A DNA stretch of 64,000 bases from Thiodiazotropha sp050291245 (GTDB taxonomy: Bacteria > Pseudomonadota > Gammaproteobacteria > Chromatiales > Chromatiaceae), in the NCBI GenBank assembly GCA_050291245.1, contig JBNKJP010000064.1, positions 67,142-131,141 on the forward strand, written 5' to 3'. This document shows, one piece after another, positions 55,194 through 63,121 of this stretch; position 1 is the stretch's first letter, and every line of letters begins with the position of its first letter. The position numbers and the translations under genes are program-made. Under the pieces are notes generated by a model, which saw only the letters and a program-made list of their open reading frames with translations, was not told the DNA's origin and made no database searches.

Positions 55194-56357
55194 ATGTCTG
55201 ATAAAAATGATCTCACAAGAAGAGCGTTTTTAAACCTTTCCGTATTGGCCGGGAGCGGTCTTCTGCTCACCAACCCCCTGGATCTGTTTGGGGCGGCGGG
55301 GCCGGCGGTGAACATCAAGTCACGGGGCTATGCCGCCGTCGACACCTCCGGCAAGCTGGTTCCCTGGGAGTTCGAGCGGCGGCCGGTGGGGGATGACGAC
55401 GTGCTGATCGAGATTCGGTACGCCAGCATCTGTCACTCCGACATCCATCAGATGAAGGGCCATTGGGGGGCGCAGCACTATCCCCAGGTGCCGGGCCATG
55501 AAATCGTGGGTGTTGTCGCGGCGGTTGGCAAGAATGTTACCCAATTCAAGGTCGGCGACCGGGCCGGGGTCGGCTGCATGGTGGACAGTAACCCGGAGTG
55601 TGAGAGTTTCAAGCAGGGCGAGGAGCAGTACTGCCCTGAAACCACCTTTACCTATGGTTTTCCTGAAGCGAGTTCACCGACGGGAATCTCACAGGGGGGT
55701 TACTCGACCAATATCGTTGTCAAGGAGCACTTCGTAGTCCACATTCCGGACACGCTGAGTTTTCAGGAGGCCGCGCCGCTGCTGTGCGCCGGTATCACCA
55801 CCTATTCACCGCTCATGAAATTCGATCTCAAGAAGGGGGACAAGGTGGGGGTTGCCGGGATCGGCGGACTGGGACATATGGCGATCAAGCTGGCCGTCTC
55901 CAAAGGCGCGGAGGTTTACGCCTTCACTACCTCGCCGGACAAGGTCGAAGATATTCTCGCCTTTGGCGCCAAGGAGGCCATTGTGGTGGACGATCTCAAA
56001 AAGCTCGCGCCCTACAGTGGGAAGCTGGATTACATGATTTCAACCATTCCCTATCAGTATGAGGTCGCCGCCTATGCGGCGGTGGTAAAACCCTACGGAA
56101 CCTTCACTCAGGTCGGTATGCCCGAGGGGTTTGAGCTGACCCTGAACAACCTGGGGCTGTCTTATTCTCGTGTCAATTTCAACGCCTCGTTGATCGGCGG
56201 CATGAAAGAGACCCAGGATGTGGTCGACTACTGCGCGAGCCACAAAGTGCTGCCCAAGATCCAGATCATCAAGGCGGATCAGATCAACGAAGCCTGGGAG
56301 AATGTGGTGAACAAAAACGCCCGTTACCGTTACGTGATCGACGCGGCGACCTTCTGA
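55194..56357 (+). CDS. Zinc-type alcohol dehydrogenase with Tat signal, YahK/CAD-like
   Basis: 387 aa. The ATG at 55194 is preferred over 55188 because AGGAAG is 7 bases away. The N-terminus LTRRAFLNLSVLAGSGLLL is a twin-arginine-type signal, absent in normal cytosolic members. The MDR core has catalytic-zinc residues ICHSDIH and PGHEIVG, the later LLCAGITTYSPL Cys, and cofactor motif GIGGLGHMAIKLA. Of the four structural-zinc cysteines only two remain (DSNPECESFKQGEEQYC, where DSC..C..C is expected). The fold and family are clear; whether it is exported with cofactor is unproven. Confidence 0.9.
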   Translation: MSDKNDLTRRAFLNLSVLAGSGLLLTNPLDLFGAAGPAVNIKSRGYAAVDTSGKLVPWEFERRPVGDDDVLIEIRYASICHSDIHQMKGHWGAQHYPQVPGHEIVGVVAAVGKNVTQFKVGDRAGVGCMVDSNPECESFKQGEEQYCPETTFTYGFPEASSPTGISQGGYSTNIVVKEHFVVHIPDTLSFQEAAPLLCAGITTYSPLMKFDLKKGDKVGVAGIGGLGHMAIKLAVSKGAEVYAFTTSPDKVEDILAFGAKEAIVVDDLKKLAPYSGKLDYMISTIPYQYEVAAYAAVVKPYGTFTQVGMPEGFELTLNNLGLSYSRVNFNASLIGGMKETQDVVDYCASHKVLPKIQIIKADQINEAWENVVNKNARYRYVIDAATF

Positions 56358-56401
56358 TCCGCGGAGCCGGTAGACCGAACATCGCCAAGGCGGCCATTTC
56401 A

Positions 56402-57523
56402 GTGAAAATCCTGATCATTATCACCCTCCTGTCCGGCCTGTTGATGGCCGGCGGATGGGTCTATCTGCAACATCCGAAGTTTGGGCCGGTTATCGATGCA
56501 ACCGGTTTTATGGGTGAGTCGGGTTCTTCCCGATACGTCGCGGGGCAGTTTCAGAATATGGAGCCTACCCAGGTACTGGTCGGGGACAACACCACGGTGT
56601 CGATAATCCTCAAGGGCCTGTTGCAGAAAAGAGCGGAAAATCTGCAACCCGATATTCGGGTTCCGGTGCAAAAGACCGACCTGAAGGCCCTGGATCCAAA
56701 CCGAGATCTGGTCGTCTGGCTGGGCCACTCCTCTTACTTTGTGCAACTCGGCGGGCGGCGCATGCTGATCGATCCGGTGTTCAGCCAGTACGCCGCTCCG
56801 GTTTCGCTGGTCGTTGAAGCCTTCGCGGGAACCCGTATCTATTCCGCCGAGGATATGCCGGATATCGATTATCTGCTGATCACCCACGATCACTGGGACC
56901 ATCTGGACTATCCGACCCTTTTGGCATTGCGTGACAAGGTCCGGCATGTGGTCTGCGGGCTTGGTGTCGATCAGTATTTTCTGCACTGGGGTTATGCCAG
57001 TGACAAGGTGCATGGGATCGATTGGTTCACGGCCTTGACGCTGGATAGGGGCTTGACGATTCATCTCCTTCCGGCGCGTCACTATTCCGGACGTCTGTTA
57101 TCGAAGAACCAGACCCTGTGGGCCGCCTTCGCCCTGGAAACACCCAACCGGCGGCTCTTTTTTGGCGGCGACAGCGGTTACGGCAAACACGTCGCAAACA
57201 TCGCTGAGCGGTTCGAGGGGTTTGATCTGGCGGTGCTGGACATGGGGCAGTACGACGGGCGGTGGCGTGATATTCATATGACCCCGGAACAGGCCGCTCA
57301 AGCCGCGGAAGCGCTCCATGCCCGGGTGCTGCTACCGGCGCATATCGGCAAGTTCGCCATGGCGAACCACGCCTGGGATGAGCCGTTCGAACGCATTGTC
57401 GAGGCGAGCGAAGGAAAGCCCTATCGGTTGGCAACCCCAAGGATCGGCGAGCCTCTTGATCTGAGCGCTGAACAGCCGGTCTTTGACTACTGGTGGCGAC
57501 AGATGAAGGGGCAAAAAGAGTGA
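56402..57523 (+). CDS. MBL-fold metallo-hydrolase, UlaG/NAPE-PLD-like
   Basis: 373 aa from GTG 56402. An N-terminal hydrophobic segment (ILIIITLLSGLLMAGGWVYL) suggests a membrane anchor or signal. Residues about 105-330 form the beta-lactamase fold: VVWLGHSSYFVQLGGRRMLIDPVFS, metal motif LLITHDHWDHLDY (HxHxDH intact), PARHYSGR, FGGDSGYG (Asp), and LPAHIGKFAMANHAW (His). NAPE-PLD/UlaG-like members cleave phosphoesters or lactones; substrate unknown. 45 bp after the Tat-ADH gene. Confidence 0.88.
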   Translation: MKILIIITLLSGLLMAGGWVYLQHPKFGPVIDATGFMGESGSSRYVAGQFQNMEPTQVLVGDNTTVSIILKGLLQKRAENLQPDIRVPVQKTDLKALDPNRDLVVWLGHSSYFVQLGGRRMLIDPVFSQYAAPVSLVVEAFAGTRIYSAEDMPDIDYLLITHDHWDHLDYPTLLALRDKVRHVVCGLGVDQYFLHWGYASDKVHGIDWFTALTLDRGLTIHLLPARHYSGRLLSKNQTLWAAFALETPNRRLFFGGDSGYGKHVANIAERFEGFDLAVLDMGQYDGRWRDIHMTPEQAAQAAEALHARVLLPAHIGKFAMANHAWDEPFERIVEASEGKPYRLATPRIGEPLDLSAEQPVFDYWWRQMKGQKE

Positions 57524-57724
57524 CGCACCCCATGGACGGGGGGCTTTTCCCCGGTATCCCATCAGGCTGAGCGGCCGGTGAGGCATGAAAACGGGTTGTT
57601 CGGCACGATATTCATGGGGCAGAATGTGCGGCATAACTCACCTATGAAACAACGAATATCCATGACCCTTGTACGGCAGTACGCAGCGGGTTATTCACTC
57701 GATTCCTGACAGCAGAGCCTCGCC

Positions 57725-58660
57725 ATGAACAATCTCCCATACCTTCTCAGAATGTTATTGCCAGCAATTATGCTATTTACCGCTTCCCTGGCGGTTGCGA
57801 ACGACGCGCTGCATCTGCAGAAGGTTGGCGAGGGTATCTATGCTGTGGTGGGGCCGTTCGGTAACCGTTCGCCCGAGAACCTGGGTAACAATGCGACCTT
57901 CGGGGTTGTAGTGACCGATGAAGGCGTGGTGCTGATCGATCCCGGTGGCAGCTACCAGGGTGCCGAGGCGATCGAAGCGCTGGTTCGGCAGGTCACCGAT
58001 AAGCCGGTGAAGATCGTCATCAACAGCGGTGGGCAGGACCACCGCTGGTTGGGTAACGGCTATTTCAAGGCGCGGGGGGCGCGCATCATCGCCAGCGCGG
58101 CCGCGGACGCTGACCACCGGGAACGCCTGCAGGACCAGTTGTTCATGTTGGATAACCTAGTGGGCAAGGAGGGCATGAAAGGCACTGAGCCGGTGTATGC
58201 CGACGAGACCTTTGAGGATTCCATGACGATCAGCCTCGGCGGCATGTCCTTCGAACTACTCCGGGTGGGTCCCGCGCATACGCCGGGTGACAGCCTGATC
58301 TGGCTGCCGCGACAACGGGTCGTGTTCAGCGGTGATGTGGCCTACGTCGGGCGTATGCTCGGGGTGATGGGGCATTCCAACAGCATGCATTGGATCGAGG
58401 CCTTCGAGACCCTGGCAGCCCTGGAGCCGCTGACCGTTATACCCGGGCACGGAGCGCCGACCGATCTCGCCCGTGCCCGCAGTGATACCCTTGATTATCT
58501 CAAGTTTCTTCGCGAGTCCGTCGGGACCTTCATGGAGGAGGGCGGCGATATCACCCGGATTGGCACACTGGATCAGTCCCGCTTTTCCTATCTGGTGGAC
58601 TATAAGACACTCAAGGGGCGAAATGCCCAGCAGGTGTTTCAGGAGATGGAGTGGGAGTGA
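57725..58660 (+). CDS. Secreted MBL-fold protein with altered metal motif
   Basis: 311 aa with a signal peptide (about 1-26, ending SLAVAND). Overall pattern is SoxH/quinoprotein-relay-type MBL: GIYAVVGPFGNRSPENLGNNATFGVVVTDEGVVLIDPGG (broken here into its conserved turns), VGPAHTPGDSLIWLP, VVFSGDVAYVGRML and VIPGHGAPTD are all standard. But the metal motif reads INSGGQDHRWLGN, where NTHxHxDHxxGN is expected, so the two leading histidines are lost and only Asp-His remains. It may bind one metal or none. Ends the cluster. Confidence 0.85.
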   Translation: MNNLPYLLRMLLPAIMLFTASLAVANDALHLQKVGEGIYAVVGPFGNRSPENLGNNATFGVVVTDEGVVLIDPGGSYQGAEAIEALVRQVTDKPVKIVINSGGQDHRWLGNGYFKARGARIIASAAADADHRERLQDQLFMLDNLVGKEGMKGTEPVYADETFEDSMTISLGGMSFELLRVGPAHTPGDSLIWLPRQRVVFSGDVAYVGRMLGVMGHSNSMHWIEAFETLAALEPLTVIPGHGAPTDLARARSDTLDYLKFLRESVGTFMEEGGDITRIGTLDQSRFSYLVDYKTLKGRNAQQVFQEMEWE

Positions 58661-58754
58661 AAAAAAATAGTTTTGAGTTTTAAGTTTTTAGTTTTGAGTT
58701 GATGCGCCGTTTGCAAACCTGAGGATGGCATCCGGAATCTCACACCATTCGGCA

Positions 58755-58794
58755 TTCTGGATCCCGGCATACGCCGGGATGACGGTGGTTTTTC
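58755..58794 (-). repeat. REP-like palindromic repeat, copy 3 (inverted)
   Basis: TTCTGGATCCCGGCATACGC followed by CGGGATGACGGTGGTTTTT, the inverse of the copies at 3041 and 24629. Within the 630-bp repeat-filled gap 58661-59287. Confidence 0.8.
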
Positions 58795-58800
58795 AACTCA

Positions 58801-58821
58801 TTCCCACGCTTCGCGTGGGAA
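58801..58821. repeat. TTCCCACG-type palindrome, copy 1
   Basis: TTCCCACGC / GCGTGGGAA palindrome around TTC. A related one is at 58881-58902. Such GC-rich palindromes are widespread in proteobacterial genomes. Confidence 0.75.
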
Positions 58822-58880
58822 TGCCTACTAAGCCTGTTGTGACGATCAGCCTTGCTGAGTGATCCGTACCCTGGACTGCA

Positions 58881-58902
58881 TTTCCACGCGGAGCGTGGGA
58901 AC
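58881..58902. repeat. TTCCACGC-type palindrome, copy 2
   Basis: TTTCCACGCGGAGCGTGGGA then ACGAG. Arms CCACGC / GCGTGG around GGA; relative of the palindrome at 58801. Confidence 0.75.
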
Positions 58903-58944
58903 GAGAATTAAAAATCATCCAGTGTTCCGAGAAAAAACGGTTAG

Positions 58945-58985
58945 GTAGAGCTATCTAGACACCCAGAGAGCTATCTAGACACCCA
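58945..58985 (+). repeat. Tandem AGCTATCTAGACACCCA repeats (array 3)
   Basis: Two complete units of AGCTATCTAGACACCCAG, directly followed by a GTGCG start at 58986. Same layout as at 48228-48270. Confidence 0.8.
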
Positions 58986-59108
58986 GTGCGCCGAGCAAAA
59001 TCGGCAAGAGGTCGGAGGTGAAAGCCCTTTACCTGGAAAGGCGTAGCGAACCACCGGGGTCCCGAGTCGTGAGACGTTGACCGCGAGGTCAGCGAGCTGC
59101 CCGCACCG
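58986..59108 (+). repeat. GTGCG-starting fragment resembling a group II intron 5' end
   Basis: GTGCGCCGAGCAAAATCGGC, then GTCGGAGGTGAAAGCCC, GGCGTAGCGAACCACCGGGG and CCGCGAGGTCAGCGAGC. This is the best of four related fragments. Its start (GUGCG), the GGUGAAAG block and the GCGUAGCGAACCACCGG block resemble group II intron domain I. No reverse transcriptase is adjacent. Tentative. Confidence 0.5.
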
Positions 59109-59130
59109 AGTTACCCGGACTCCCTGACGG

Positions 59131-59200
59131 TCGGACACCCAAGCTAAGAGTAGCAGCTTCGTAGTGAAAAACGATAGGAAAAACGATGACTGTCCCGAGT
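59131..59200 (+). repeat. 70-bp dispersed repeat, copy 2
   Basis: TCGGACACCCAAGCTAAGAG, TAGCAGC, GTGAAAAACGAT, CGATGACTGTCCCGAG. Near-identical to 48321-48390. Confidence 0.85.
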
Positions 59201-59287
59201 TATGTTTCGAGTTATGTTTATTGTATTGCTTGAATTATTCCATAACTCTCTTCGCAGAAATTAACGCGTAGATCAACTTGGGTGGGT

Positions 59288-59920
59288 TTAACGAGGACAA
59301 TAATTCGCGGGCTTGCGGCCATTTTTTACGGCATTGATTTCCGCCAGCAGTGCGCGGTTGATAGGATCGTTTGGGGCTAATTCTAATGCACGTTTCACCG
59401 CATCGTGAGCACGATCCAACTGCCCGTCTGCAAGTAGGGCGAGTCCTAAATTGGCAACGAGTCCAGCGTCGTTTGAGTCGGACATTTTCGCCGCCTCGGC
59501 TGCCTGAACAGCTTCTTCCGTCTTACCGACACATATGCACTCGATCATGTATTCGCGTGCTACATCTTTGTGATATGAGTTGATCTCGTGTGCGCGTTTA
59601 AATGCGTCGTATGCTGAGGAATGTTTGCCTACTGCCTGATATCCCTTCCCGATCTGCCAAAGAGCAGGCCAGTTTTGGGGATTGGCCTTGACTGCAATCC
59701 CCAGAAGCCGTATTCCTTCGGTAATGTCCGCCCTCCCTTTAGCCGTTCTTGGGTCAGCCGCACTTCGGTCGTCAAGGACAAAGTATGGCGCAAGCAAGTC
59801 GCTTCCTCGTTGGTAGGCATATTCCGCCTGTTCGATCGATGTATCTCCGAAAACTGGGCACGATGCTAGGACAACAACCAAAATAGCGATGAACAATTGA
59901 ACCATTATTTTCCACCTCAT
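59288..59920 (-). CDS. Secreted TPR-repeat protein
   Basis: 210 aa from ATG 59920 (MRWKIMVQLFIAILVVVLAS), chosen because the basic N-terminus completes a signal peptide; ATG 59905 (AGGTGG 6 bases upstream) and GTG 59932 are alternatives. After cleavage near VFGD there are about four tetratricopeptide repeats, e.g. WPALWQIGKGYQAVGKHSSA and AGLVANLGLALLADGQLDRA with DAVKRALELAPNDP. TPRs mediate protein contacts. Divergent from the small secreted-protein gene, so probably separately controlled. Confidence 0.8.
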   Translation of the reverse strand: MRWKIMVQLFIAILVVVLASCPVFGDTSIEQAEYAYQRGSDLLAPYFVLDDRSAADPRTAKGRADITEGIRLLGIAVKANPQNWPALWQIGKGYQAVGKHSSAYDAFKRAHEINSYHKDVAREYMIECICVGKTEEAVQAAEAAKMSDSNDAGLVANLGLALLADGQLDRAHDAVKRALELAPNDPINRALLAEINAVKNGRKPANYCPR

Positions 59921-60021
59921 ATTCAAGCTCACTTGATGATTGAGAAAATTTCTTGAACCGAGTTTAAGCCTGGTGCGACTACACCCCTGAAACCACTAAA
60001 CACCCATTGGAGGGAAATCAC

Positions 60022-60312
60022 ATGAATACAACACAGATAGTAACCACTCGCTTTGCGTCCATCGTGCTGGCGGCAACCCTGGGTTATTCTGGTCTGGTCT
60101 CGGCCAATTGCGCGGATAATGCCATTGATGTCTGTAACGCCAAGCATCCCAACCCCAACAAAAGCGATCACGCTTATGAACTGTACGAGCTTTGCATCAA
60201 TGCGCAGTTGAGCCAGCAGTGCCATAACGCCGCGGATACTGGCACATCGGCCGTCGCCGATTTCACAAGCGTTAAAAGGCCGGTACTGCCAGCCCGTGCT
60301 ATCCGACGTTAA
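60022..60312 (+). CDS. Small secreted Cys-containing protein
   Basis: 96 aa from ATG 60022 with AGGGA 8 bases upstream. Signal peptide about 1-28 (IVLAATLGYSGLVSA). Mature part has four Cys (NCADNAIDVC, LCINAQLSQQC) and is hydrophilic. No recognised family. Followed by a clear terminator. Confidence 0.6.
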   Translation: MNTTQIVTTRFASIVLAATLGYSGLVSANCADNAIDVCNAKHPNPNKSDHAYELYELCINAQLSQQCHNAADTGTSAVADFTSVKRPVLPARAIRR

Positions 60313-60362
60313 GAGGTAGCAGGCGTTGGGAACGCCTGCTGCTCCTGTGCCCAAACAGAATT

Positions 60363-60393
60363 AAGCCAGTTTCTGCTAGGAAACTGGCTTTTT
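60363..60393 (+). terminator. Rho-independent terminator after the small secreted-protein gene
   Basis: AAGCCAGTTTC / GAAACTGGCTT stem with 6-base loop and T-run. A second hairpin AGCAGGCGTT / AACGCCTGCT (60318-60340) precedes it. Confidence 0.88.
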
Positions 60394-60485
60394 GTGGCGT
60401 CGTATGTCAGTTTTCATTCATATAGTACCACCACGATTTCACAGATAGCCATGCAGATACCCATGTTAACCCTATCGTTGCATAC

Positions 60486-60512
60486 AAGCTATGTAGCTAT
60501 GTAGACACCCAT
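60486..60512 (+). repeat. AGCTATGTAG / GTAGACACCCA repeat
   Basis: AGCTATGTAGCTATGTAGAC then ACCCAT. Two AGCTATGTAG units leading to GACACCCA, like the arrays at 48011 and 58945. Another, looser copy (AGATACCCATG) is near 60455, and the inverse ATGGGTGTCTG is at 60555. Confidence 0.65.
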
Positions 60513-60601
60513 GTTAAATCTGTTGAGGTAGACCTTATGAGTGAGTCTCTTAGTATGGGTGTCTGAATAGAATGCAGTTTCATCTACTTTTAGCCCGGCA
60601 A

Positions 60602-62944
60602 TCAAAGTCGGTCTACCGCAATGATTCCTACCCCGGCATCGCCCACCGCACCACGCAGGTGGACCGTGTAGGTTCCAGGCTTCAACTCCCTGAGAATTGC
60701 GGCCTCCTTATCATGTTCGGGAGCAATGTCGAGGTTTGCGATCTCCTGAGCCCGAGCACTGTTTTTCCAATCATTGTTACTGGCAATGATAGTATTGCCT
60801 GAAAACAGCGTGATATTGGGATCGCCGAGCGCGTTGCTCACGCCCTGATCTTTCAATTGGGGACCCAAACCACGAATAAGCACCTTCACCGGTGTGTCGC
60901 CTTCAATTACGAATCCGCCAATAGTGATTTCCTCGCCCTTGTCGACAAATGCACGACCAGAGATATTCACCTGCAGCGAATTGGTTGGCGCTTGATTGTC
61001 CGCATCCACGCCGATGATGCCCACACCGGTGTCCCCGGGTTTACCTTTGAGGTGAACGGTGTAGACGCCAGGGTCGAGGCGCACCCGCAAGGCGGACTCA
61101 CTGGGGTGTTCAAGTCCAATACCAGCTGATTCGATCTTATCGGCGCCCTCGGTGGATTGCCAATCGTCGTTATGGGCAATCAACTGGTCTCCCGAAAAGA
61201 GATAGATATGGGGATCATTAAGTGGCGATTGCACACCCTTTTCCGCAAGACTGGGGCCGATACCCCGAAGAATAACCGTTTCGGGTGATTGACCTTCAAT
61301 GATAAAGCCACCAATGAGGATATCCGAGCCCTCTCCAACATATGATCGGGTCGAGAAATTTACGATCGAACCAGGATTAGAAGAAAGGTTCCAGTCAACT
61401 CCGGAATTATAGACCTTATCAACATCACCATCTCCATCAAAATCAATATCGAGAGAATTACCGTGAATTTGAGTTAAGCTAACTGCATCAGGTTCTAATG
61501 TCTGAGGGCCAGTAAATACAAACGGATCTTGTTGCTCGAAAAGTAGTACGGGTTGATTGTCCGCGCTGTCCGGGTAATAGAATTGAAGTGCGATATCCAA
61601 CTTGCCATCACTGTTGGCATCCAAGAATTCCAGGCGCTCGGATGCGCCGTAGTTTATTTCTGTACCTTGATAGATTACTCGTTGTTCAAAGAAATTAAAA
61701 TCACGTTTTATTAGCAATATCAATTTGAACTCTTGGAAGTCATTCTGATAAACCACCAACATCTCCTGCTGCCCGTCGTTATCAAGATCTGCAAACACCT
61801 CCTTGCTTCTTGAAATGGAATTTGCATTCGGAATTCCGCAAAAGTCAGGATCCGTCCAGACTGGAAAGTTTGTAATTGTTACTGGATCTTCAAACTGATT
61901 GGGCAGATCACCAATTCTTTCATAGAACAGGATTTGATCTTGAGCGTGATAAACCAACAGATCCATATCTCCATCCGTATCAAAATCAGTGACCCAGACT
62001 GCATCCTGACTATCCAGCAACACAGAATGATAAGGATTGGAATACTGCGTTACGTCTTCTTTGTTTGAATGTTCAAAATAACTTAGTCGACTCGGCAATT
62101 GGCGCGCCATCAGCAAGTCAAGATCACCATCTGAGTCGAAGTCAAATATCACCGGATAGTCATAACTTGTTACTGGATGATTAACACCAGGAAAAGGGTA
62201 ACCAAACGAAGCGCTGAAATAGTCGTAAAATTGATCCGGTAATGTCTCATGATAGGTTGCTAAGACAGCATTAACATCATCATTCCTAGGCGAGAACATG
62301 GGCACCTCAGGCGTACCTGTGTTTTCATAGAATTCCCCAGAATTTTCTCCATATTTCGAATTGGAGACAAAGACATCCAAATCACCATCACCATCTACAT
62401 CGACAAACCGGGTATATGTATCACCAACAAAAATTGCCTCGCCATTAAACACATCCCCAGAAATTAATACGCCGCCATTATTAATATCGTATTCTTTCTC
62501 GATAACTATCAGGGTATTGATTCCATCATTGTTCAAATCGACAAGAGAAGCCTTTGCGTACAACGCATAAGGATACCACCCATTATATAATGATACATTG
62601 AGTCTCACTGGAATATTTTGATAAATCAGGTCGCTCCATGAACTGGTTTGGTCAAGCAATTTATCAAGAGGGCCTGCGATAATGTTTTGATAGATTACAT
62701 TCTGATCGGTCCGCGTTAAAAACTGTAGATATTGCTGTCCTCCTATCGATGTAACAGCAGGTCCGGCCACAATCCTGTCAACCACCTCATTTGGAATTGA
62801 GAATGCCTGTGTACTGGAGCGTCCCAGGGAAATTGCGGCACTGTCCGAAGAAAACACAAACACCCCCAAAGCCCCCAAAGATATGATCGACTTCTTTATC
62901 CCTTGCGACAATTTGCTTCTTTGCATTGAGAAAATATTGTCCAT
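60602..62944 (-). CDS. Large secreted FG-GAP/VCBS-type repeat protein with duplicated C-terminal domain
   Basis: 780 aa from ATG 62944 (a GTG two codons upstream is also possible). Signal peptide about 1-38. The middle (about 130-540) has calcium-type FG-GAP/VCBS repeats, e.g. FVDVDGDGDLDVFVSN, FDFDSDGDLDLLMAR, VTDFDTDGDMDLLVY, FADLDNDGQQEMLVVY and LDANSDGKLDIALQF; these form integrin-like propellers. The C-terminal ~230 residues are two copies of a ~115-aa unit: ILIGGFIIEGQSPETVILRG..TVHLKGKPGDTGVGIIGVD and ITIGGFVIEGDTPVKVLIRG..TVHLRGAVGDAGVGIIAVD. Probably surface or secreted; role unknown. Confidence 0.8.
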   Translation of the reverse strand: MDNIFSMQRSKLSQGIKKSIISLGALGVFVFSSDSAAISLGRSSTQAFSIPNEVVDRIVAGPAVTSIGGQQYLQFLTRTDQNVIYQNIIAGPLDKLLDQTSSWSDLIYQNIPVRLNVSLYNGWYPYALYAKASLVDLNNDGINTLIVIEKEYDINNGGVLISGDVFNGEAIFVGDTYTRFVDVDGDGDLDVFVSNSKYGENSGEFYENTGTPEVPMFSPRNDDVNAVLATYHETLPDQFYDYFSASFGYPFPGVNHPVTSYDYPVIFDFDSDGDLDLLMARQLPSRLSYFEHSNKEDVTQYSNPYHSVLLDSQDAVWVTDFDTDGDMDLLVYHAQDQILFYERIGDLPNQFEDPVTITNFPVWTDPDFCGIPNANSISRSKEVFADLDNDGQQEMLVVYQNDFQEFKLILLIKRDFNFFEQRVIYQGTEINYGASERLEFLDANSDGKLDIALQFYYPDSADNQPVLLFEQQDPFVFTGPQTLEPDAVSLTQIHGNSLDIDFDGDGDVDKVYNSGVDWNLSSNPGSIVNFSTRSYVGEGSDILIGGFIIEGQSPETVILRGIGPSLAEKGVQSPLNDPHIYLFSGDQLIAHNDDWQSTEGADKIESAGIGLEHPSESALRVRLDPGVYTVHLKGKPGDTGVGIIGVDADNQAPTNSLQVNISGRAFVDKGEEITIGGFVIEGDTPVKVLIRGLGPQLKDQGVSNALGDPNITLFSGNTIIASNNDWKNSARAQEIANLDIAPEHDKEAAILRELKPGTYTVHLRGAVGDAGVGIIAVDRL

Positions 62945-63020
62945 AACCACCTATACCTGCACTGGTATCAATAAACTGCCCCAAATCATTGCATAGCTAC
63001 CTGAAGCTGAAGCTACCAAG

Positions 63021-63060
63021 CAAGCTACCTGGACACCCAAGCTAACTGTTGCATCAAGCG
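63021..63060 (+). repeat. Partial copy of the 70-bp repeat before the transposase gene
   Basis: CAAGCTACCTGGACACCCAA then GCTAACTGTTGCATCAAGCG. Shares GGACACCCAAGCTAA and (T/A)G(T/C)AGC(A)TC with the two 70-bp copies. Sits 62 bases before the transposase ATG, consistent with a mobile-element end. Confidence 0.65.
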
Positions 63061-63121
63061 AGTAAATCTGTCAACCCCCAGTTCATAACTATTGATGCTT
63101 TAGATATCAAGGAGCGATATC

